Source: an uncultured Roseibium sp.
GTDB taxonomy: Bacteria; Pseudomonadota; Alphaproteobacteria; Rhizobiales; Stappiaceae
Assembly (NCBI RefSeq): GCF_947496995.1
Contig: NZ_CANMFD010000001.1
Location: 1,732,692 to 1,796,691 of the forward strand
Direction: 5' to 3'
DNA: 64,000 bases
The position numbers were made by a program, and so were the translations under genes. Numbering within the stretch: position 1 is the stretch's first letter; every line of letters begins with the position of its first letter. A model generated the notes under the pieces. That model ran no database searches. It saw only the letters and a program-made list of their open reading frames with translations, and was not told where the DNA came from. Shown piece after piece: positions 45,300-54,372 of this stretch.

Positions 45300-45587
45300 C
45301 AAGGCGCTTTCGAATTTCCGGGCTGATGCGGGCGGGTCGCCGAAGAGCGTCGCCGCAATTTCGCTGGGGCGGTCCCATCAGTGAAGGTAAAGCTATATTT
45401 CACACTCATGAGGTCAAGAAAAGCCCTGTCGGTTGATTTCAAGGGCTTTGAGCATCCTCCCGACTACGGGGCAATCAGGTTGAAGTCCAGCAACTAATGG
45501 ACACGGGAAATTTCCTTCGAAAACCGGTTTTCTTCCCCAAAGTGCTCGTTAAGGTGGAACTGTTGTGTGAGGCAAGGAACCTGAGTG

Positions 45588-46901
45588 ATGGTTGAAGATG
45601 CGCTGAAGTCTGCCCGTGGACTTCATCGATTGATTATGACGGTGGCTCTGGTCGCGATAATATTTGCGCTCTCTGTTGAATCTCCACCCGATAAAAAGCT
45701 TCAGAAGGAAGTTGTCGACTCGCTTATCGAATTGCCCTTCGTCGAATACGAGGTATTTCTGGCTGATCTCGTCGAAGAGGCTGCAGAGAAAGAACTCCAG
45801 CCGATCTTTGAACGTGTTTCCGAAAAACTTGACGCTGGAAATCACCTGATTTTTGGTCTGGACGATATCGCTGAAGCTTTCCTGCAGCCTATCCACGTTG
45901 GAAAGCTTCAGGTCGACAACACAATTTTGAGCGAAGTCGAAAACGCATCATTGATTCAGCTGAACGCGCTGAACGGGCTGGATCTTGACCGGGATGCGCA
46001 AATTCTGGTCCCCGACACCGATGAACTGCTCGAGGAAATCGCCTATTTCTTTTCTCAACATCCGGATGCCGGAAGACGAATTGACAGTATTTCAATCGGA
46101 ATTGGCGACTACGAAACCGATGCCAGTTCATTTTTACCCGATGGGGTCCACAGCATCGGCATCTATTTCGATTTGGTTGAGGCAGTCAGAACGGGGGCCA
46201 CACCAGCTTTTTCGGCAACATTTACCGGCGAAATGAAAGCCATTCCGAACAGTTCGTTCTTGCACTGGTTGTCCGGCCGGAACTTCGATAACGAACTTGT
46301 TCGTATCGAAAATGGTGAGGTGAAATTTGCGACGAACCTCAAAGACGCTCCCAATGGCTTCTATGCTGAAAAACTTGGTGTCCTGTCGCTTAACCTCGAA
46401 CAGGACATTGAAAAATCGAGCCCGGCCAGCCAGTCCGTTTCCATTTTGGGAACAAACGTTCCCGGATTGCTGGTCGTCTTTGCTGCCCCGCTGATATTGT
46501 TTTTCCTCAGCTACTATTTTAGCTGCCACACCCGCCATCTTGTCCGCATAGCGCCAGGGAACATTCAGGACTTCCGGAACTTTGCATGGCTGCCGCTTAG
46601 TCTGACGCAAATACATCTGTTTTCGCTGAAAAATTTGTCGGCAAACGCCGCCATTCATCGCCGAGGGGGGGTTGACGGAGGGCTTGTCGAGCTCATGTTC
46701 AGTGCAATTCTCCTGCCCTTGTTTGCAATTGCATTGCTGTTTTTCAGGCTGCGAGAATTCGGCGATCTTTCGCAATTGCAGTTGCTTAGCCTGTGGCTGT
46801 CGATTGCAGGTATCGTCGGGTTCGGCGTTTTGACGTTCCGAAACATCGCTCTTGTGCGCAAGGAACTGGAGGCTGCTGATGGAGCCAGCCGAGGTGTTTA
46901 A
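45588..46901 (+). CDS. Unrecognised membrane protein with large periplasmic domain
   Basis: 437 residues. One N-terminal helix (LIMTVALVAIIFALSV, about 15-31), then about 260 soluble residues predicted outside the cytoplasm, then three helices near 290-310 (VPGLLVVFAAPLILFFLSYYF), 370-390 and 400-420. No known domain was recognised. Local base composition is more AT-rich than in the flanking genes, a possible sign of foreign origin. The ATG (45588) is preceded by AAGGAA; an overlapping GTG lies 3 bases earlier. Confidence 0.7.
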   Translation: MVEDALKSARGLHRLIMTVALVAIIFALSVESPPDKKLQKEVVDSLIELPFVEYEVFLADLVEEAAEKELQPIFERVSEKLDAGNHLIFGLDDIAEAFLQPIHVGKLQVDNTILSEVENASLIQLNALNGLDLDRDAQILVPDTDELLEEIAYFFSQHPDAGRRIDSISIGIGDYETDASSFLPDGVHSIGIYFDLVEAVRTGATPAFSATFTGEMKAIPNSSFLHWLSGRNFDNELVRIENGEVKFATNLKDAPNGFYAEKLGVLSLNLEQDIEKSSPASQSVSILGTNVPGLLVVFAAPLILFFLSYYFSCHTRHLVRIAPGNIQDFRNFAWLPLSLTQIHLFSLKNLSANAAIHRRGGVDGGLVELMFSAILLPLFAIALLFFRLREFGDLSQLQLLSLWLSIAGIVGFGVLTFRNIALVRKELEAADGASRGV

Positions 46902-46944
46902 GGTCGGTGCCCTGGACGCCTCCCTCCGAATTCTGCCATAGCCT

Positions 46945-47940
46945 CTACCCGATCAGCCAGATACCCCCGAGGACGAACAGCGCCAGGAAGACTGTTTGCG
47001 TCAGCATCATCCAGATGGCGGGTCCGCCGACTTCAAGGAGTTTCGGGAGCGAGGTCTTCATGCCTACTGCGGCAATTGCGGCCAGTAGCGCCCACCGGGA
47101 GACATGGCCTGCGGTTTCCTTGGCGACGTCCGGGATCAGACCGAAGGAATTGCAGGCAGCCAGCACGAGGAAAGCGATCACGAAGCCGGGCACCAGCGGT
47201 GGACGGGCGGCGCCGGGAGCGGCGCCCTTGCGCAGCACAAGGGCCGCAACGAGCACGATAGGGGCGAGCAGGGTGACCCGGATCAGCTTGACCAGCGTGG
47301 ACAGATCGCCGGTTTCCTCTGAAATCGAAAATCCGGCGCCCACCACCTGGGCAACATCATGGATCGTCCCGCCGAGGAAAACCCCGGTTTCGTCGATGGA
47401 AAGCCCGAGAGAATTCGTCAGGATCGGGTAGAAGATCATCGCCAGCGTCGACAGCACGGTGACGGTGATGACCGTAAAGGCGAGGTCCCGCTCACCGTGT
47501 TCACGCTTCGGCAGGATCGATCCGATGGCCATTGCCGCGGACGCCCCGCAGATCGCCACTGCTCCGCCGGTAAGAAACGAAAACAGCCGGTCGCGGCCGA
47601 AAAGCCGGCCGATCAGCAGCGAGACCCCGATGGTCGCCAGCACTCCCAGAACAACAAGCGCCAGAAAGGGCAGGCCGAGAGCCTGCACCATTTCGACGCT
47701 GATGCGCACGCCCAGCAAGGCGACCCCGAGCCGCAGCAGCGTCCTCGCGGAAAAGGCGATGCCTTCGGCGGTTCTTTCTTCTTCTGAAAGAAAGTTCAAC
47801 GGCATTCCAAGCAGAATTGCCATCAGCATGGCGGGTGCGCCGTAGTGGTCGTTCAAAAACTGCGCGGCGATTGCCACAAGCCCGGCAATAACAATTCCGG
47901 GGAACAGGACGTTCGCCCTGTCTTTCAAAGGTTTAACCAT
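46945..47940 (-). CDS. YeiH family putative sulfate/anion exporter (UPF0324)
   Basis: 331 residues and about ten helices. The family segments LRLGVALLGVRIS, FLTGGAVAICGASAAMAI, GTIHDVAQVVGAG and WALLAAIAAVGMKTS are all present. The role of the family is a suggested sulfate or sulfite export, not firmly proven. It stands alone, 43 bases past the unknown membrane protein and divergent in orientation. It lies only a few kilobases from the sulfonate-type operon, which has no exporter of its own. Confidence 0.85.
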   Translation of the reverse strand: MVKPLKDRANVLFPGIVIAGLVAIAAQFLNDHYGAPAMLMAILLGMPLNFLSEEERTAEGIAFSARTLLRLGVALLGVRISVEMVQALGLPFLALVVLGVLATIGVSLLIGRLFGRDRLFSFLTGGAVAICGASAAMAIGSILPKREHGERDLAFTVITVTVLSTLAMIFYPILTNSLGLSIDETGVFLGGTIHDVAQVVGAGFSISEETGDLSTLVKLIRVTLLAPIVLVAALVLRKGAAPGAARPPLVPGFVIAFLVLAACNSFGLIPDVAKETAGHVSRWALLAAIAAVGMKTSLPKLLEVGGPAIWMMLTQTVFLALFVLGGIWLIG

Positions 47941-47966
47941 GCAAAGTGCTCTATTCTGCTCAACGG

Positions 47967-49280
47967 CTAGCGGTCAACCGGCAATCCGCTCGGAACCTTG
48001 TCCGGAATGCCGAAAGGAGGGGTGGTGACGGAGGCGGACCCGGTCAGGGCCTTCAGGAATGCCACCAGATCGGAAATGTCCCGGTCGGAAAGCGGGATTG
48101 CCGAAATATCCCGGAAGCGCGCCTGACGCGCCAGCTCACGCGGGTCTTTCCAGACCATGAAATCTATGCCGGCGAGCCAGGGGGCGTCCGGCAGGCTGGC
48201 CGTTTCAGGCCGCCAGGAGTTGAGCATGCCGTCGGGATCGAGATGATGGCGGACGATGCCTTCCAGCGTCGGATAGGCCCCGTTGTGCCCGTAAGGAGCG
48301 GTAAGCTCGACATTGCGCAGCATCGGCGTGCGGAACCTGTAGGCGTCTTCCAGCCGGTCGGTTTCCCCCATCGCGCCGACATCGCGTACCATCGGATCGA
48401 AGCGGCGCGTGCGGCCGGGACCGAAGGGCGGCAGACCGAGGGCATGGAATTTCTGGTCGCTGAGAAGTTTGCCGGAGTGGCACGCAGAGCAGCCGGCCTT
48501 TCCGTAGAAAAGCTCCGCTCCGTGTCTCTGGCTGCCGTCCAGCGCTGCTGTGTCTCCAGCCAGAAACCGGTCGAACGGGCTGTCGAAGCTTTGCCACTCG
48601 AGGGCCTGGAATGCCGCAAGGGCATTGGAGATCTCCACGATCGTCACGTCTTCCGGCGCATCGATATGATCGAAAGCCGCAACGAACATCTGCCCGTACT
48701 CCGGAATTATCCGCACGCGCTTGGCCAGGATCGGCCAGGCGGCGTCGATCCGGTCGTGGATCGCGCCTGCGATCTCGTTTTCCTTAGGATTTCCGGCCAT
48801 CTCGAACTGGGCGGTTACCGGGAAAACCGCCTGGGCGGCAAGCAGGGAATTGAACCCCTTTGGCAGCCATTCCTCGGCGGGCGAGTTGAAGCCGTTTTCA
48901 TAGGTCTCGGCGATCGACAGGCGGCCGTCGTGAAACAGTGTGTGAAGGTTCTTCGCCCCGAGGTTCCACAGCCCCGGCGCATTGCGGGGGATCCGTTTGC
49001 GGATACGGTTCCCGCCCAGACCGGCAGTACGTTCAAGCCCCAGTCCTTCGCCGCCTTCACCGATCCCGAGAGACAGACGGTCGCTTGTGCCCAGCCTGGG
49101 GTGATGGCAGGTGGCACAGGCGATATTCCTGTTGCCGGACAGGATCCTGTCGTAAAAGAGAAGCTGTCCGAGCGCTGCCTGTCTGCGGTCGAAGGCAATG
49201 AAATCGTCAGGACCGAGCGGCGCGGGAAACTCCGCCGCCAGGGCAGGGGCAGCAAGAAGAACAATTAGGGGGACAGACAG
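47967..49280 (-). CDS. Di-haem cytochrome c peroxidase / MauG family protein, start codon uncertain
   Basis: About 437 residues. Two haem-c motifs (CATCHH and CSACHS) and the MauG/CcpA middle region (QMFVAAFDH, RTPMLRNVELTAPYGHNG) are plain. A signal peptide (SVPLIVLLAAPALAAE) is also clear, but no ATG, GTG or TTG lies in frame before it until far inside the opposing gene. The end given here (49280) is a CTG. The family reduces hydrogen peroxide or oxidises protein residues in the periplasm. A sequencing error or unusual start is possible. Confidence 0.8.
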   Translation of the reverse strand: MSVPLIVLLAAPALAAEFPAPLGPDDFIAFDRRQAALGQLLFYDRILSGNRNIACATCHHPRLGTSDRLSLGIGEGGEGLGLERTAGLGGNRIRKRIPRNAPGLWNLGAKNLHTLFHDGRLSIAETYENGFNSPAEEWLPKGFNSLLAAQAVFPVTAQFEMAGNPKENEIAGAIHDRIDAAWPILAKRVRIIPEYGQMFVAAFDHIDAPEDVTIVEISNALAAFQALEWQSFDSPFDRFLAGDTAALDGSQRHGAELFYGKAGCSACHSGKLLSDQKFHALGLPPFGPGRTRRFDPMVRDVGAMGETDRLEDAYRFRTPMLRNVELTAPYGHNGAYPTLEGIVRHHLDPDGMLNSWRPETASLPDAPWLAGIDFMVWKDPRELARQARFRDISAIPLSDRDISDLVAFLKALTGSASVTTPPFGIPDKVPSGLPVDR

Positions 49281-49286
49281 GATCGA

Positions 49287-49769
49287 ATGACTGGAAAGCT
49301 TATGATTGCCCTTGTCGGCCTTGCCTTGCTGAGCACGCCGGCCCTTGCCGAAATCGAGGAAGCGCGCGACCTGATGGAGGCCGACCGCTACGAGGAGGCG
49401 ATGCAGGAACTCTGGCCCGCGGCGCGCTCCGGCAACGCGGACGCGGAGGAGCTGATCGGCGTGATGTACGCCATGGGCCTGGGCGTCGAGCGCGACGACC
49501 AGCGGGCGTTCGAATGGTATCTCAGAAGTGCCATGAAAGGCCATCCGGGCGCCCAGTCCGGGGTCGGCTGGTACTATGAAGTCGGACGCGGGCTGCCGGC
49601 GCCGGATCTCGTTCGCGCCTACATGTGGTACACGCTCTCCGCCATCGGGGGGGATCCCGATGCGGCGATCTCTCTGGAAGAGGTGGTCAAGAAGATGACC
49701 CGGGATGAGATTGAAAAAGCGCATGTTCTTGTGGGCGACTACAAGGTCTGGATGTATCCGTTCCGATGA
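49287..49769 (+). CDS. Secreted Sel1-repeat protein
   Basis: 160 residues. Signal peptide MTGKLMIALVGLALLSTPALA is cut near residue 21. Then three Sel1 units (NADAEELIGVMYAMGLGVERDDQRAFEWYLRSAMKGH and GAQSGVGWYYEVGRGLPAPD, then AYMWYTLSAIGGDPDA) and a charged C-terminal helix. Such proteins act as scaffolds in the periplasm. It is divergent from the MauG gene with almost no spacer, so their promoters must overlap the other gene. Confidence 0.85.
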   Translation: MTGKLMIALVGLALLSTPALAEIEEARDLMEADRYEEAMQELWPAARSGNADAEELIGVMYAMGLGVERDDQRAFEWYLRSAMKGHPGAQSGVGWYYEVGRGLPAPDLVRAYMWYTLSAIGGDPDAAISLEEVVKKMTRDEIEKAHVLVGDYKVWMYPFR

Positions 49770-49890
49770 AGGCTTCTGATCGGCTCAGGGCTCGGTTCTG
49801 GGAGCGCTGGGCGGATGAGAAATCTCGAATGTCTGTCCTCCCTCTGTCTTCTCATGGCCTGCAGGCTCAGGTGCTGCAATGAAGGTGAAG

Positions 49891-49929
49891 AAAAGTGAGT
49901 GTCACGCCCCGCAGGGCAGGGCGTGACAC
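49891..49929 (-). terminator. Terminator of the TRAP/monooxygenase operon
   Basis: Perfect 11-bp stem GTGTCACGCCC/GGGCGTGACAC, followed on the minus strand by a T-rich run (CACTTTTCTTC). It lies 12 bases past the dctP stop codon. Confidence 0.85.
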
Positions 49930-49940
49930 GTGCGTCAGCT

Positions 49941-50999
49941 TCAGTTCAGATCAGCCTTGCGGCTGCCGTCGATGGAAGCTTCAGCCTCCGAGACGGCTTT
50001 CTCGAGTGCGCCGAAGATTTCCTCGCCGCGGCCGACATTGGCCTTGAACCAGTCGTAAACCGGAGCGGCAGCTTCCTTGAAGGCGGACTTCTGCTCCGGC
50101 GTCGGAACGTAGAGATCGCCGCCACCGGCAACGAAGTCTTCATAGGCCTGGATGGATTTGCGCTTCGGCGAGGCGAATGTCGCCTGCTGAAGAGCATAGA
50201 AACCATCGACCACGACACGGCGCAGGTCTTCCGGCATGGAGAGGAACTTCTCGTTGTTCATCCACCACAGGGCGCCCATGTAGGCATGGCCGTCGAGGGT
50301 CACGTATTGAAGGCCGGCATCGGGGAACTTCATGCCCATGATGTCGGTGATGCCGTTCTTGGAGCCTTCCACGACGCCCGTCTGGAACGAGGTGAACAGT
50401 TCAGGCCACGGGATCGGCGTCGGCGAAGCACCCAGGGACTTCACCAGTTCCTGCGGCAGGTCGGCGACGACGGTGCGGATCTTGAGACCTTCAAGGTCCG
50501 ACGGCGTTGCGACGCGACGCTTGGTGTTGGCAAAGTTCCGCCAGCCGCCGGTATTGCCGATGGTCATCAGGCGGATGGAATTCTGGGAATCCTCCAGGGC
50601 CATGGCGCGCATGGCGCGGGTGAAGTCGCCGGAAAGAACGTGTTCCGCGATCCGGTCGTCGGCCATCATGTAGGGCAGGTCGAGAACCTGAACATAAGGG
50701 AAGATGCCCGAAGCGCCGCCGGAGGTGGAGATGTAGATGTCGATGGCGCCGTCGGCGACACCCTGAAGACATTCCGCTCCGTTTGAGCACAACTGCGTCC
50801 CGATGAAGAGTTCGACCTCGATCGCGCCGTTGGATGCGGCTTCCACGAAGTTCTTGAACACGACCAGACCGTCATAGTCTTCGTCGTTCTCGTTGGAGTT
50901 GGCCGTCGCGCGCAGCGTGTAGTCCGCGGCTATGGCGCTCAGCGACGAACCGGCGAGCATCGCCGCGACGGTGAGCGTTTTGAGTGCAGATTTGAGCAT
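49941..50999 (-). CDS. dctP: TRAP transporter solute-binding protein (DctP family) of the sulfonate-type operon
   Basis: 352 residues with a signal peptide (LTVAAMLAGSSLSAIAAD). The mature protein opens YTLRATANSNENDEDYDG and contains GLKIRTVVADLPQELVKSLGASPTPIPWPELFTS (the family Arg and substrate loop) and GVVEGSKNGI. A disulfide-sized pair (LCSNGAEC) is unusual for DctP. It is the last gene of the operon, start at 50999 with GGGAGG, 26 bases after dctM. In the proposed pathway it would bind sulfoquinovose or a glycoside of it. Confidence 0.92.
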   Translation of the reverse strand: MLKSALKTLTVAAMLAGSSLSAIAADYTLRATANSNENDEDYDGLVVFKNFVEAASNGAIEVELFIGTQLCSNGAECLQGVADGAIDIYISTSGGASGIFPYVQVLDLPYMMADDRIAEHVLSGDFTRAMRAMALEDSQNSIRLMTIGNTGGWRNFANTKRRVATPSDLEGLKIRTVVADLPQELVKSLGASPTPIPWPELFTSFQTGVVEGSKNGITDIMGMKFPDAGLQYVTLDGHAYMGALWWMNNEKFLSMPEDLRRVVVDGFYALQQATFASPKRKSIQAYEDFVAGGGDLYVPTPEQKSAFKEAAAPVYDWFKANVGRGEEIFGALEKAVSEAEASIDGSRKADLN

Positions 51000-51025
51000 T
51001 AGGTACCTCCCTTTAAAACTCAATA

Positions 51026-52315
51026 TCAGTTGGCAAATCCGGTCAGACGCGGGATCGTCATGGAAAGTGCCGGTATGTAGGTGATCAGGAAGATCACCGC
51101 GATCTCTACCGCCAGAAACGGCAGAATGGCCTTGGCTATGGTTTCAACCCGTTCTCCTGAAACCGACGCCGCGACAAAGAGCACCAGCCCCATCGGCGGC
51201 GTGGCCAGACCGACGGTCAGGTTCACACTCATGATGATGGCGAAGTGGATGGGATCGACACCCATCGAGATGAAGATGGGACCGAGGATCGGCCCCAGAA
51301 TGATGATCGCCGGTCCCGCATCCAGGAACATGCCCACCACGAACAGCAGGATGTTGATCAGGAACAGCAGGATCAGCGGATTTTGCGACAGGGACAGCAC
51401 GAAGTCGGCCATGATCTCCGGCGCGTGGCTGAGACTGACGACTGTCTTGAAGGCCATTGCCGCACCGACCAGCAGAAGCACGACGGCCGACGTGATGCCG
51501 GCCCGGTTCAGCACGCCCGGAATTTCCGACGGCCTGATCGACCGCAACACGAAGAGGCCGATGAACAGAGCATAGGCCACGGCGACGGCCGCGGCTTCCG
51601 TCGGTGTGAAAATCCCGGCCAGAATACCGCCCATGATGATGACCGGCGTCAGCAGGGGGAAGAAGGCTTTCAGCGAGGCGTTGCCACGCTCACCCCACGT
51701 GTAGCGGCGGCTCGAGGCGGGAAAGTCGTATTTGTCGGCCATGAACTTGACCATGATCATCAGGCCGACGCCCACCATGATCCCCGGCACGATGCCCGCC
51801 AGAAACAGGGCGGCGACACTTTCCCCCATCACATAGGCATAGATGATCATGATGCCCGAAGGCGGGATGATCGGGCCGATAACCGAGCTCGCCGCGGTGA
51901 TCGCGGCTGCGAACTTGCGGGTGTAGCCCTGCTTTTCCATTGCCGGAATCAGCATGGAGCCGAGAGCAGAGGTATCGGCGACCGCCGACCCGGACAATCC
52001 GGCGAACAACATCGAGGAGAGAATGTTCACATGCGCAAGACCGCCGCGAAGATGGCCCATCAGCGCCTGTGAAAACTCCACCAGCCGCATGGTGATGCCG
52101 CCCTTGTTCATCAGTTCGCCCGCGAGCATGAAGAACGGAATCGCCATCAGAGGAAAGCTGTCCATGCCGTTGTAGACGTTACGGTAGAGCAGCACGATGT
52201 CGCGCTCCTGACCGTTCATCCACAGCAGCAGGCCGGGCGCGGCGAGAAGTCCGAAGAAGACCGGCAGGCCGAGCATCAGGAAGAAGAGAAAGACCGGAAG
52301 GAACCAGATAAGCAT
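51026..52315 (-). CDS. dctM: TRAP transporter large permease (DctM family)
   Basis: 429 residues, about twelve helices. Segments PFFMLAGELMNKGGI, GLSGSAVADTSALGSMLI, ITAASSVIGPIIPPSG and FTPTEAAAVAVAY mark the DctM subunit. It shares one base with the dctQ stop, so translation is coupled. The transporter is powered by a sodium or ion gradient. It belongs with the DctP and DctQ of the same operon. Confidence 0.95.
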   Translation of the reverse strand: MLIWFLPVFLFFLMLGLPVFFGLLAAPGLLLWMNGQERDIVLLYRNVYNGMDSFPLMAIPFFMLAGELMNKGGITMRLVEFSQALMGHLRGGLAHVNILSSMLFAGLSGSAVADTSALGSMLIPAMEKQGYTRKFAAAITAASSVIGPIIPPSGIMIIYAYVMGESVAALFLAGIVPGIMVGVGLMIMVKFMADKYDFPASSRRYTWGERGNASLKAFFPLLTPVIIMGGILAGIFTPTEAAAVAVAYALFIGLFVLRSIRPSEIPGVLNRAGITSAVVLLLVGAAMAFKTVVSLSHAPEIMADFVLSLSQNPLILLFLINILLFVVGMFLDAGPAIIILGPILGPIFISMGVDPIHFAIIMSVNLTVGLATPPMGLVLFVAASVSGERVETIAKAILPFLAVEIAVIFLITYIPALSMTIPRLTGFAN

Positions 52316-52905
52316 CAGTCTGCCCCCGCCATGTCCGGATCAGGTATGTCCGTCAGCCGAGATCCGCCGCCCAGCAGGGATATGAAGCTGCGCAGGATGA
52401 GTTCCACATTGACCATCGCCAGCAGAATCACGCCGACGAAAATCGAGGCCATCATCCAGCTGCGTGGCACGCGGATCCATTCGCTGAGGGTGAAATTGCC
52501 CGGGACATAAAGAGAAGCGGTCGCGAAATTGCCGCCGAAGCCGGTGACTTCCGAATAACCGATCCTGATCGCGATGATCAGAACGGTAAGGGAGATCAGC
52601 AGCAGGAAGAGAGTCAGAATGTTGCCCGGGATGCGGGGCAGGGCATGGCCGAACATGTCGATGGCGACAAAGCCGCCGCGCCGCAGGGCGGTCGGCGCCA
52701 TCAGGCCGGTCATCCAGAGCATGCAGAAACGCGCAGCTTCGTCGGGCCAGGGCAGAGCATTGTTGAGAACATAGCGGAACACGACCTGAATCAGGATCGC
52801 AACCACCATCAAGGCCACGGCGACAATGCCGATCGCTCGTCCAATCCGCAACAGGTGCGAATTGACGAAGTCGAGCGGTGCAAGGACCGCCAACAATACG
52901 CCCAT
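52315..52905 (-). CDS. dctQ: TRAP transporter small permease (DctQ family)
   Basis: 196 residues with four helices. FRYVLNNALPWPDEAARFCMLWMTGL contains the conserved W-x-DE-AR motif of DctQ. The tail is hydrophilic and cytoplasmic. It follows the flavin reductase gene by 61 bases and continues the same transcript into dctM. Confidence 0.93.
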   Translation of the reverse strand: MGVLLAVLAPLDFVNSHLLRIGRAIGIVAVALMVVAILIQVVFRYVLNNALPWPDEAARFCMLWMTGLMAPTALRRGGFVAIDMFGHALPRIPGNILTLFLLLISLTVLIIAIRIGYSEVTGFGGNFATASLYVPGNFTLSEWIRVPRSWMMASIFVGVILLAMVNVELILRSFISLLGGGSRLTDIPDPDMAGAD

Positions 52906-52966
52906 CCGGGCTCCTCCCTAAATCTGCATTTCCGCGCGGGGCGGTCAGCCGTCCCTATACCGGTTC

Positions 52967-53482
52967 TTATTGTGGTGCGGTTTGTCCCAGTTTGCCCGCA
53001 AAAAAGGTAAGCGCATCTCCCGTGCGCATTTCCGCCTGCAGGACCTCTCCCAGGACGATCAGGTGATCGCCGCCCTCATAGGCGGTAAAACGTTTGCATT
53101 CGAACCGTGCCAGACAGTTTTCGATCAGCGGCACGCCGTTTTCATCCACCTTGTAACTCAACTGGTCGAAGGCATGGGCGTTGCGTACAAAGCCGCTGCA
53201 CACCTCGGCCTGCTCATGGCTGAGGACGTGGATGGCATAATGTTCGGCAGTCTCGAAATAGCGGAACCGCCGCGACCCCTTGTCCGGCATCCACAGAACC
53301 AGAGGCGGTTCCAGGGAAACGGAGGAAAAGCTGTTGGCCGTAATGCCGACGGGACCGTCCACCGATCCCGTGGTCACGATGGTGACGCCGGTGGCAAAAC
53401 GGCCAAAGGCGTCCCGCAGCAGGCGGGTATTCTCGGCATCGGGCTCGAAGGTCACGGTATGATTGGCAGTCTGCATGGTCAT
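52967..53482 (-). CDS. Flavin reductase (FMN-dependent monooxygenase partner, SmoA/RutF-like)
   Basis: 171 residues. The fold is marked by RLLRDAFGRFATGVTIVTTG, GITANSFSSVSLEPPLVLW and the C-terminal GGDHLIVLGEVLQAEM. It reduces FMN with NAD(P)H and passes FMNH2 to a two-component monooxygenase. Its ATG overlaps the aldo/keto reductase stop by one base. The monooxygenase two genes upstream is the obvious partner. This matches the smoA position of sulfo-SMO clusters. Confidence 0.88.
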   Translation of the reverse strand: MTMQTANHTVTFEPDAENTRLLRDAFGRFATGVTIVTTGSVDGPVGITANSFSSVSLEPPLVLWMPDKGSRRFRYFETAEHYAIHVLSHEQAEVCSGFVRNAHAFDQLSYKVDENGVPLIENCLARFECKRFTAYEGGDHLIVLGEVLQAEMRTGDALTFFAGKLGQTAPQ

Positions 53483-54372
53483 CAGGGCACCTCTTGTCCG
53501 AGGGCCGCCTCATAAAGGCGGTACCAGGTTTCGCGATCCAGATTGACTTTCAGGGCATCGGAGATCCTGGCAATCCGGTCCGGGTTGTTGGTGCCCAGGA
53601 CAGGCAGGAGCTGCGCCGGATGCGCCAGCAGGAAGGCAATGGCAACCGCGGAGCGGTCGACACCATGATCTCCGGCAAGTTCGTCGAGCACAGCGCCGAG
53701 CCGGCCGCGTTCTGCAATCAGCGCGCCGCCGCCGAGCGGCGACCAGGCCATCAGCCGTGTGCCGAGCCTCTGATGAAAGGCGAGATCGCCATTGGTGAAA
53801 GGAGATATCTCCTTCAGGGAAATTTCGATCTGGTTGGTGAAGAGCTGCGTCGACATCGCCGATTGCAGCAACTCCCAGTCCCAGGGACGGAAGTTGGAAA
53901 CCCCGACGGATTTCACTTTTCCACTCTTCACCAGATCGTCGAGCGCGCTGCCGGTCTCGTGATGATCCATCAACGGGTCCGGACGGTGGATCAGCAGCAG
54001 GTCGATGGTTTCGATGCCCATGTCGGCAAGTGAGGTCTCGACCGACATTTCAATATGGGCGCGAGAGGTGTCGTAGTATTTCACCGTCTTGTCGGCGTAG
54101 CGTCCGGCAGGGGCGACGATGTCGCATTTGGTGACGATTTCCATGCGCTCGCGCAGCGAGGGATTGGCTTTGAGCGCCCCTCCGAGCACGGCCTCGGCGG
54201 TGTAACCGCCATAGATATCCGCCTGGTCGAAGGTGGTGATCCCCTGATCGAGACAGATCTGGATCTTTCTTTCCACATAAGCAGGGGAGGTGTCCGTATC
54301 GTCTCCGATGCGCCACATGCCATAAATCAGGCGTGAGAATTCAAGGTTTTCGGAAAGACTGACGCGTTCCAT
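53482..54372 (-). CDS. Aldo/keto reductase, YdhF/SmoB-like
   Basis: 296 residues of the AKR barrel. GITTFDQADIYGGYTAE carries the catalytic Asp/Tyr, the next conserved step contains the Lys in VTKCDIVAP, and LLLIHRPDPLMD contains the His; KVKSVGVSNFRPWDWELL and NQIEISLKE follow. The look is of the YdhF group. In the sulfo-SMO pathway the AKR (SmoB) reduces 6-oxo-glucose to glucose with NADPH. Its ATG overlaps the monooxygenase stop by one base. Role inferred from gene order. Confidence 0.88.
   Translation of the reverse strand: MERVSLSENLEFSRLIYGMWRIGDDTDTSPAYVERKIQICLDQGITTFDQADIYGGYTAEAVLGGALKANPSLRERMEIVTKCDIVAPAGRYADKTVKYYDTSRAHIEMSVETSLADMGIETIDLLLIHRPDPLMDHHETGSALDDLVKSGKVKSVGVSNFRPWDWELLQSAMSTQLFTNQIEISLKEISPFTNGDLAFHQRLGTRLMAWSPLGGGALIAERGRLGAVLDELAGDHGVDRSAVAIAFLLAHPAQLLPVLGTNNPDRIARISDALKVNLDRETWYRLYEAALGQEVP

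Noticed and set aside
45410..45455. Terminator-like hairpin (AAAGCCCT/AGGGCTTT) upstream of metG as a riboswitch or T-box
   Set aside because: The stem is only 8 bp with a 14-base loop, and no aptamer-like secondary structure or T-box motif could be recognised.
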